Both the position numbers and the translations under genes were made by a program. Source: RGIG3528 sp045629005 (GTDB taxonomy: Bacteria; Bacillota; Clostridia; Lachnospirales; Lachnospiraceae). Taken from it: a stretch of DNA of 64,000 bases. Each line of letters begins with the position of its first letter. Positions within the stretch are counted from its first letter, which is position 1. This document shows positions 58,041 through 64,000 of the stretch, one piece after another. The stretch spans positions 62,001 to 126,000 of the forward strand of contig JAZQQJ010000050.1 of the NCBI GenBank assembly GCA_045629005.1, given 5' to 3'. The notes beneath the pieces are model-generated. The model was not told the DNA's origin, made no database searches, and saw only the letters and a list, made by a program, of their open reading frames with translations.

Positions 58041-59846
58041 TTATTTTTCTAATTCTTCGGTAAGCTTGCATATCTCATCAATATAAGCACCTATTGTATC
58101 GATTGTATGAAGGAGCGGTGCATCCGTGGAAATATCAACACCTGCATTCTGGGCAAATTCAACAGGTGTCATCGTTCCGCCTGCAGCAAGACCACGTTTC
58201 CAATCATCGACGGCCTTCTGTCCTTCTTTTTCGATTCTGTCGCAAACCTCAGTGGCAATTGTGAGGCCTGCGCTGTAAGTATATGAATAGAGTCCCATAT
58301 AGTAATGAGGCTGTCTCATCCACGTAAGTTCGGCACCTTCAGTCAGTTCAACTTCATCCCCCCAGAACTTCTCAAGCACCGATTTAAAAATGCCGCTTAA
58401 TGTCTCAGCCTGTACACTTCCGCCCTCATCAATAATTTTATAAACTTCGCGCTGATACGCAGCCTCAAGAAGATGCGTAACAAAGTTATGGTAATATGTG
58501 TTACTTACCATGTTTGAAAGGACCCATCTTCTGAAGCGGGGATCGTCATTTGTTTTAATGAGATAATGCGAAAGCAGGAGCTCATTCATAGTGGAAGGAG
58601 ACTCCGTGAAATACATGGCTGTATCACAGTCAAGTGCGGACTGTGCCTTACTGCAGGCGCGGAAATGTCCTGCATGTCCAAGTTCATGTGCCATTGTAAA
58701 CACATCAGACATACGTCCGTTAAATGAAAGAAGAATGAAGGAATTCTTGCGGTAAGGGCTTGAGCAAAAGCCTCCGGTGCACTTACCTTCATTGTTGCAA
58801 ACGTCAAACCAACGATTATCAAAAGCTTCCTTGACCATTTCAACGTACTCGGGTCCCATAATGGAAAGTCCCTCAACGCAGTATTTTCTGGCATCAGCAA
58901 GAGTAACCTTCGGAGAATAGTCAGGATCGACAGGAAGCTTCAAATCCGCATAGGTCATCCTATCAAGCTTGTAAATCTTCTTGATGAGGCGTGCAAGCTT
59001 ACGCATATGAGGTGCAAGCTTATCCATGATAACATCAATCTGACGGTCATAAAGCTCACGAGGCACCCTGTCCTCAAAAAGAAGATAATCAAATACGCTG
59101 TCATATCCGCGCAAATCAGCCATTGTTTTTTCGTATCTTATGCACTGATTATATGCTGTCGCGGTAGTGTTCTCAAACTGCTTAAGCTTGTCGTAGAAAG
59201 CCCTGTAAGCAGCACGACGCACAGCTGTATTCTTCTCATATTCATAGTCATCCTCATAAAGAGAATATCCAAGAGGATACTTCTTTCCGTCTGCCGTAAA
59301 GTCATCAAACTTCATATCAGCATGTTTTGCGGAAAGATATGTTTCATAGCCGCTGCCAAGCGTCTGGCTGAGTGCTGCCAAGGCTTTCTCCGTATCTGCG
59401 GAAAGCATATGGGGCTTATTTCTGAGAACATTATCTATAGTGCGTCTGCTAATCTTTGTAAGCTTTTTTGCTTCCTCAAGAACATCTGTCGGAGCATTTG
59501 CAAGCTCGTTATCAAAAAAGCTGATTTTGGTGCTGCATTCAACAACAATATTATCAACTCTGCTGCTCTTCTGAACAAGTTTAGCATCTGTATGATCTGT
59601 TTCCACAGCAAGATATGTATAGGCTGAAACCCAGTCTGCCAAAATGCTGAACTCGTTTTCAAGTTCAAGTGCTTCGCAAACAGCCTGTGCGGTTGTAAGC
59701 TTACCCTCATAACCTGCCAGTTTATCAGCAACCTGTTTTAATTTTTCCAGGTCCTTTTCCATCTCTTCATCGTTCTTATAAATGAGGGAAAGATCCCATG
59801 TTTCCTCTACAGGTACTTCGTTTCTTTTAAGTAATGTGTCTGCCAT
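58041..59846 (-). CDS. pepF: Oligoendopeptidase F
   Basis: 601 aa, typical length. M3 metallopeptidase: the zinc site HELGH is in TMAHELGHAGHF, with the downstream Glu in YFTESPSTMNELLLSHYL. It has no signal peptide and acts in the cytoplasm, hydrolysing short peptides such as those brought in by an Opp transporter. GGAG lies before the ATG. Single gene between the ABC unit and the sensor kinase. Confidence 0.96.
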   Translation of the reverse strand: MADTLLKRNEVPVEETWDLSLIYKNDEEMEKDLEKLKQVADKLAGYEGKLTTAQAVCEALELENEFSILADWVSAYTYLAVETDHTDAKLVQKSSRVDNIVVECSTKISFFDNELANAPTDVLEEAKKLTKISRRTIDNVLRNKPHMLSADTEKALAALSQTLGSGYETYLSAKHADMKFDDFTADGKKYPLGYSLYEDDYEYEKNTAVRRAAYRAFYDKLKQFENTTATAYNQCIRYEKTMADLRGYDSVFDYLLFEDRVPRELYDRQIDVIMDKLAPHMRKLARLIKKIYKLDRMTYADLKLPVDPDYSPKVTLADARKYCVEGLSIMGPEYVEMVKEAFDNRWFDVCNNEGKCTGGFCSSPYRKNSFILLSFNGRMSDVFTMAHELGHAGHFRACSKAQSALDCDTAMYFTESPSTMNELLLSHYLIKTNDDPRFRRWVLSNMVSNTYYHNFVTHLLEAAYQREVYKIIDEGGSVQAETLSGIFKSVLEKFWGDEVELTEGAELTWMRQPHYYMGLYSYTYSAGLTIATEVCDRIEKEGQKAVDDWKRGLAAGGTMTPVEFAQNAGVDISTDAPLLHTIDTIGAYIDEICKLTEELEK

Positions 59847-59954
59847 TTCTTTTTCTCCATTCTCTTACATATCGGACTCTCAGCCTGTTAGCCTGTTACC
59901 CGTTAAAAGATATGCAATACCATTCCCGACCACAGTCCAACTGTATAATATCAT

Positions 59955-59990
59955 TGTGCCATCCGGTAAGCAAGCCCACCGGATGGCACA
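59955..59990. terminator. Strong hairpin between sensor kinase and pepF
   Basis: A 13-base perfect stem (TGTGCCATCCGGT with ACCGGATGGCACA, 10-base loop) lies 9 bp after the histidine kinase stop. The following minus-strand sequence has few T (ATGATATTAT), so it may work as a processing or weak termination site. Confidence 0.6.
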
Positions 59991-59998
59991 TTAATAAA

Positions 59999-62149
59999 TC
60001 AGCTATGAATAGTATCGCGTTTCATGCATACAATTGCTTTAAACAAATCTCCATCAATAGCAAGCGTTAATTTCCCGCCCTGAAGTTCTGTAAGGCTCTG
60101 TGCTATTGAAAGGCCAAGTCCGCTGCCTTCCGTTGTTCTGGAAGAATCGCCTCTGACAAAACGTTCCATAAGCTCATCCGGGGAAACGTTCAGCTCAGAC
60201 TTGGATGTATTTTTAATAATGATACGTCCAAATTCGTCATTTACGTCCACCGTCATATAGACACGTGTACCGGTGAGCGAATACTTGCAGGCGTTGTTCA
60301 AAAGGTTGTCGAGTACTCTTGAAAGCCTTCTGCCGTCAGCAAGTATCGTCGATTCCTGCTCAGGAAGCTCTGTAACAAGCTTAAGCCCTGCACTTGCAAA
60401 CTTCTCTTCGTATTCTGCCGCAACCTGGGCAACAAGTACATTCAATGCACACGGCCCGAGAACAACCTCAAGATTCCCGGTCGATGCCTTGGATGCTTCG
60501 AGAAGATCCTCCAGAAGCCGCTTAAGTCTTTCACCCTGCCTGTGTAGGATTTCTGCGTATTCTGTTACCTTCTCGTTTTCAACCTGCTCCGAAAGAATCA
60601 GATCAGAATAGTTGATAATGGATGTAAGTGGTGTCTTTATATCATGCGAAACGTTAGTAATAAGCTCGGTACGCATACGTTCGCTCTTTATGCGTTCCTC
60701 AACTGCTTTATTCATACCGTCCGAAGCAACATTGATCTTTTCCGCTGCAGTTTTAAACGTCGGGAACAAATGCTTCGTATCGGTCTTATCGTTAAAGTTT
60801 CCTGAGGCAAGATTATCAATGCCTCTCTGCAGTTTCTTAAGCATATATGAAACCACAAACATAAGGATTACTATGGCAATAACCGCCAATGAACAGAAAG
60901 TAGCCCAGGCATCAGAATCGTTTTCGTTGTAGCAGCTTACTATAACAATTATGGCGGCTGTCACAAAAATAAGTGCAGCAAGAGCCGTTCTTCCCATAAG
61001 ACGCATTGACATTATGAGATGCCAAAAGCTCTTTCCGACAAAGGCTATACCCTTGCCAAGGCTGATAAGGATGAGGCCCAAAAGCGTTCTGTTCCAGAAT
61101 AGGCCAACCTTAATCTTGTGTGCAATGTTCATGATGAGAAGCACCAGACAAAGAACAAGTGCCGATATTCCGGAAAGTGCAACCGGAATCGTAATAAGCC
61201 TCTCTCCCATCTCTGCAATTATGAAGCATACAAGCCAGGTCAGGCATGCAATTACCGCGATTGGAATTTCCAGCCAAAGCTTTGAAAGAAAATTGTCCTT
61301 AAGCTCGCCTTCCTTGCCGTAACGTCCTGCCATACCGCAAAGCATAACGATAAAGAACATAGAAAGAGCGAGTCCCGCGGCGGTGAACAGAAGTGCCCAA
61401 TAGCCGAACATATACATCTGTTCAACAGCCCGGTCAATTACATAATATCTGTCAAGAACACCTTTAGACAAATCTATAAACAAATACACCTCTGCAAAGA
61501 GAGTTTCAATGTAATATGGCCCATCCTCCTGGTACACAAGGAAGCAATCCCCTTCTTTTCCAATCTCATCTCCACCAATGTATAAATTGAAGACATTCTG
61601 CAAATCATGCCCGATGTAATAATCAGGCGCCTTGTTGAAAGACACAATGTAATAGTCAATAACATCGCCCTTCTGAACTCCGTAAATTGTTCCGGGCTTA
61701 AGCGGACCGTCTTCTTCACCTTCCGGGAAAACAACCGTCTCACACGGAACAGCTTCGGTGTATGAAGCCACCTGGTAGTACAGCGTTCTGTAATCCTCCG
61801 GGTCAATGATGAGGTTTGGATTGCTCTGTGCTGCAATCGTTCCATCGAAGTCGTGTATTTCATAATCAAAATTACAATTCTGATTAATCAAACTGTCAAA
61901 GGTTTCCCATCTTTGGCTTCTCTGATACACCTGAACAGCGTCAGCATATCCGACCTGATCGTATATCTTGTGAAGCACATTCGCCTTGCCGTCGTAACGC
62001 GTATTGTAGGCGTAAGATGCGGCTGCAACAACTACTCCGTATGCACTCACGACAAGTGATGCAAGCAGGAGTAGAAGAAGCAGGAGCTTTAAAAGAGGAT
62101 TTCCTTTCAGGCTATGTTTTTTTTCTTTTTTCTCAATTTTATCCTTCAA
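59999..62149 (-). CDS. Two-component sensor histidine kinase
   Basis: 716 aa from a TTG at 62149 (LKDKIEKKEKK) with GAGG eight bases upstream; another TTG at 62173 is possible. One N-terminal membrane helix, an external sensor domain of about 200 residues, then about five further helices including paired ones (IPIAVIACLTWLVCFIIAEM). A HAMP-like linker leads to HisKA with the phospho-His in ITNVSHDIKTPLTSIINYSD and an HATPase domain with NNACKYS and GSGLGLSIAQSLTELQGG. The start overlaps the response regulator stop. Signal unknown. Confidence 0.92.
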   Translation of the reverse strand: MKDKIEKKEKKHSLKGNPLLKLLLLLLLLASLVVSAYGVVVAAASYAYNTRYDGKANVLHKIYDQVGYADAVQVYQRSQRWETFDSLINQNCNFDYEIHDFDGTIAAQSNPNLIIDPEDYRTLYYQVASYTEAVPCETVVFPEGEEDGPLKPGTIYGVQKGDVIDYYIVSFNKAPDYYIGHDLQNVFNLYIGGDEIGKEGDCFLVYQEDGPYYIETLFAEVYLFIDLSKGVLDRYYVIDRAVEQMYMFGYWALLFTAAGLALSMFFIVMLCGMAGRYGKEGELKDNFLSKLWLEIPIAVIACLTWLVCFIIAEMGERLITIPVALSGISALVLCLVLLIMNIAHKIKVGLFWNRTLLGLILISLGKGIAFVGKSFWHLIMSMRLMGRTALAALIFVTAAIIVIVSCYNENDSDAWATFCSLAVIAIVILMFVVSYMLKKLQRGIDNLASGNFNDKTDTKHLFPTFKTAAEKINVASDGMNKAVEERIKSERMRTELITNVSHDIKTPLTSIINYSDLILSEQVENEKVTEYAEILHRQGERLKRLLEDLLEASKASTGNLEVVLGPCALNVLVAQVAAEYEEKFASAGLKLVTELPEQESTILADGRRLSRVLDNLLNNACKYSLTGTRVYMTVDVNDEFGRIIIKNTSKSELNVSPDELMERFVRGDSSRTTEGSGLGLSIAQSLTELQGGKLTLAIDGDLFKAIVCMKRDTIHS

Positions 62150-62831
62150 ATTTATAACCTCTTCCCCACACAATTTTTAGATATCTTGGCTCTGCGGGGT
62201 TAATTTCAATCTTTTCTCTTATATGTCTTATGTGGACAGAAACAGTGCTTTCGTTATCAAGCGGACTGTCCTGCCAAACCTCTGCATAAATTTCTCTGGG
62301 AGAATAAACCTTTCCCGGGGACTTCATGAGAAGCTTTAAAATGTCAAACTCCTTCGGGGTGAGCGAAACCTCTTCTCCATCCACATGAAGCTGTTTCCTT
62401 TCATCATCAAGCTCTATTCCTTTAATGCTTATTACAGAAGACTTGACCGCTGTGTTTCCCGAGCCAAGCTGAATATATCTTCTGAGCTGCGAACGGACAC
62501 GCGCCACAACCTCTGCGGGGTTAAAGGGCTTCGTAATGTAATCGTCAGCACCGACATTAAGTCCGAGTATTTTATCGCTGTCCTCACCCTTTGCAGTAAT
62601 GAGAACAATAGGCACATTACTGAATTCACGTATTTTTACCATTGCAGTAATGCCGTCCATAACAGGCATCATTACGTCCATGAGGCAGAGCTGAATGTCG
62701 CCGTTTTTTACGGCTTCCACTGCTTCGGCACCGTTTGAAGCCTTAATAAAGGAATAATTCGGATCTGTAAGATAAATTTCAAGTGCGTGAACAATGTCTT
62801 TGTCATCGTCGCATATAAGAATATTAATCAT
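62139..62831 (-). CDS. OmpR-family response regulator
   Basis: 230 aa from the ATG at 62831 (MINILICDDDKD) with AGGAG five bases upstream. The receiver has acidic residues DDD at 8-10, the phospho-Asp in QLCLMDVMMPVMDG, and the Lys in LITAKGEDSDK. The C-terminal winged helix has LTPKEFDILKLLMKSPGK and the recognition helix NESTVSVHIRHIREKI. It is transcribed together with the overlapping sensor kinase. Targets unknown. Confidence 0.95.
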   Translation of the reverse strand: MINILICDDDKDIVHALEIYLTDPNYSFIKASNGAEAVEAVKNGDIQLCLMDVMMPVMDGITAMVKIREFSNVPIVLITAKGEDSDKILGLNVGADDYITKPFNPAEVVARVRSQLRRYIQLGSGNTAVKSSVISIKGIELDDERKQLHVDGEEVSLTPKEFDILKLLMKSPGKVYSPREIYAEVWQDSPLDNESTVSVHIRHIREKIEINPAEPRYLKIVWGRGYKFEG

Positions 62832-62885
62832 AGGAGCTCCTGTATCATCAATTGATGTTTGTATAGTACTACAAGTCATTTTAAC

Positions 62886-62934
62886 AAAAAAGTAGGGAAA
62901 TGATTAAGATATTTCTAAGATTCCCTACTTTTTC
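62886..62934 (-). terminator. Terminator after the M3 peptidase
   Basis: A 13-base perfect stem (AAAAAGTAGGGAA with TTCCCTACTTTTT) and a 21-base loop end on the minus strand in a T run. It separates the peptidase from the response regulator. Confidence 0.85.
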
Positions 62935-62959
62935 TTTTTACTTATGTCGGTTTTTCATA

Positions 62960-64000
62960 TCAGATTTTTTCTCTAAGTGCTTCAATCTGCTTCTCAACAA
63001 CGTCAATAACCTTCTTAACGGTACCCTCTTCAAAAGGATTGTCAAGGCCCGCAAGCTTAAGAAGATCGAAGTAGCCGACGCTTCCGCCTGCCTTACAGAG
63101 CTTAACGTAATCAGCCCAAGCGCCCTCTTTGTTTTCTAAAGACCTTGCATAGAACTGGAATGCACAAATCTGGGCAAGAGCATAGTCAATGTAGTAGAAA
63201 GGATACATGAAAATGTGCTGCTTCTGCATCCAGAAACCGCCCTCTTCAAGGAATTTATTGCCGTCATAATCTCTCCAGGGGAGATACTTCCTTTCAAGGT
63301 TATGCCAGATTTCTCTTCTCTTCTTTGCATCCGTATCCGGATTCTTGAACACTTCATGCTGGAATTCATCCACAGCAACAAGATAAGGAATAGTCTTTAA
63401 TGCCTCCGTAAGATGTGCATAGCGGTACTTGTCAGCCTTGTCTCCGAAGAAGCTGTCCATCCACGGATATGCGAAATGTTCCATGGACATTGAGTGTATT
63501 TCGTTTACCTCGCTTGTGGAACTGCACATTTCCTGAAGAGGAAGCGTTCTTGAGGAAATGTAACCCTGGAAAGCATGTCCTGCTTCATGTGTAAGTACGT
63601 CGACATCTGCGCTTGTCCCGTTAAAGTTCGAGAAAATGAAAGGTGCCTTTCTCTCGGGAAGGAACGTCATATATCCACCCATATGCTTATTGGGCTTTGT
63701 CTCGAGGTCAAAGAGATCATACTCGGTCATGAAATCAAAGAACTCGCCTGTTTCGGGTGAAAGCTCGTGATACATCTGTTTTGCCTTTGCGACAAGCTCA
63801 TCCTTTGTGCCGATGGGAACAGCATTTCCTTCAGGGAATACAAGCTGCTCATCATAGAAACGGAGCTTATCCACGCCAAGGCGTTTTGCCTGCTCGTCAT
63901 AAAGCTTCTGAACAGCAGGAACAATAACATCAACAACCTGCTTTCTGAACACTTCGACGTTGTCCTTGTTGTAGTCGTAACGCTGCATGTTAAGATATGC
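62960..64000 (-). CDS. M3 family oligoendopeptidase (partial)
   Basis: The frame is open at the right edge; the C-terminal 346 or so codons are present (residues before the visible Met continue as AYLN). The zinc motif HEAGH is in VDVLTHEAGHAFQGY, with the downstream Glu in STSEVNEIHSMSMEHF. It differs from the complete PepF in this window and belongs to the M3 type seen as a second oligoendopeptidase in Clostridia. It should cut short peptides in the cytoplasm. Confidence 0.94.
   Translation of the reverse strand, partial: AYLNMQRYDYNKDNVEVFRKQVVDVIVPAVQKLYDEQAKRLGVDKLRFYDEQLVFPEGNAVPIGTKDELVAKAKQMYHELSPETGEFFDFMTEYDLFDLETKPNKHMGGYMTFLPERKAPFIFSNFNGTSADVDVLTHEAGHAFQGYISSRTLPLQEMCSSTSEVNEIHSMSMEHFAYPWMDSFFGDKADKYRYAHLTEALKTIPYLVAVDEFQHEVFKNPDTDAKKRREIWHNLERKYLPWRDYDGNKFLEEGGFWMQKQHIFMYPFYYIDYALAQICAFQFYARSLENKEGAWADYVKLCKAGGSVGYFDLLKLAGLDNPFEEGTVKKVIDVVEKQIEALREKI

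Noticed and set aside
58024..58043. Terminator of pepF
   Set aside because: AAATAAAT/ATTTATTT is a weak AT-only stem with no T tract after it on the minus strand.

Overview
The window reads as chromosomal DNA of an anaerobic Clostridia, most likely the Lachnospiraceae. Supporting signs are moderate GC, AGGAGG-type ribosome sites, near-consensus sigma-A promoters (TTGACA/TATAAT), tig-clpP-clpX order, PadR/DUF1700/DUF4097 and MoxR/DUF58 cassettes, cell-surface proteins with long Thr-Pro linkers, and a gene pair that I recognise, from memory, as the DUF5716/DUF5717 families typical of Lachnospiraceae. This placement is inference. No phage, plasmid, IS transposase or CRISPR-cas locus is visible. 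Almost every gene lies on the minus strand; only an aldo/keto reductase and a MoxR operon run plus.

Layout, in window order. 1-16.0 kb: one long, tightly packed minus-strand gene train. Read in transcription order it holds an anchored Thr-Pro surface protein, a 1196-aa protein, an Hsp70/actin-like ATPase, a TPR-like protein, a coiled-coil membrane protein, valS, a 49-aa ORF, a zinc-ribbon/TPR membrane protein, a GDPD, an N-acetylmuramoyl-L-alanine amidase, and an MFS transporter fused in frame to an SH3 and D,D-carboxypeptidase region that leaves the window. 16.1-23.1 kb: an anchored protein, rfbC, an NlpC/P60 lipoprotein, msrA, a small alarmone synthetase, an MIF-like protein, and DUF4097/DUF1700/PadR. 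23.2-25.3 kb: a 51-bp-period inverted-repeat array, tRNA-Met and the aldo/keto reductase. 25.3-31.2 kb: putP, a polar amino-acid ABC transporter and glnS. 31.4-34.8 kb: the MoxR operon. 34.8-43.9 kb: an oversized Opp oligopeptide transporter. 43.9-45.2 kb: a gene-free stretch with an 11-bp tandem repeat and a second, 52-bp-period array. 45.2-53.1 kb: sirtuin, membrane spermidine-synthase-like protein, ispE, clpX, clpP, tig and a diguanylate cyclase. 53.2-58.0 kb: a MacB/FtsX-type ABC system with a large CARDB-like surface protein. 58.0-64.0 kb: PepF, a two-component system and a partial M3 oligoendopeptidase.

How the genes fit together. Two peptide-handling modules (Opp import, two M3 peptidases) and several wall-facing enzymes (amidase, carboxypeptidase, NlpC/P60) suggest a cell that feeds on peptides and remodels its wall. 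The most unusual items are: two distant arrays with the same architecture but different arm sequences (7-bp inverted arms in a strict 51- or 52-bp frame, close to five helical turns); a circularly permuted amino-acid-binding lipoprotein; an Opp transporter in which four of five subunits carry large insertions; the MFS-carboxypeptidase fusion; and the Hsp70-like/1196-aa gene cluster.
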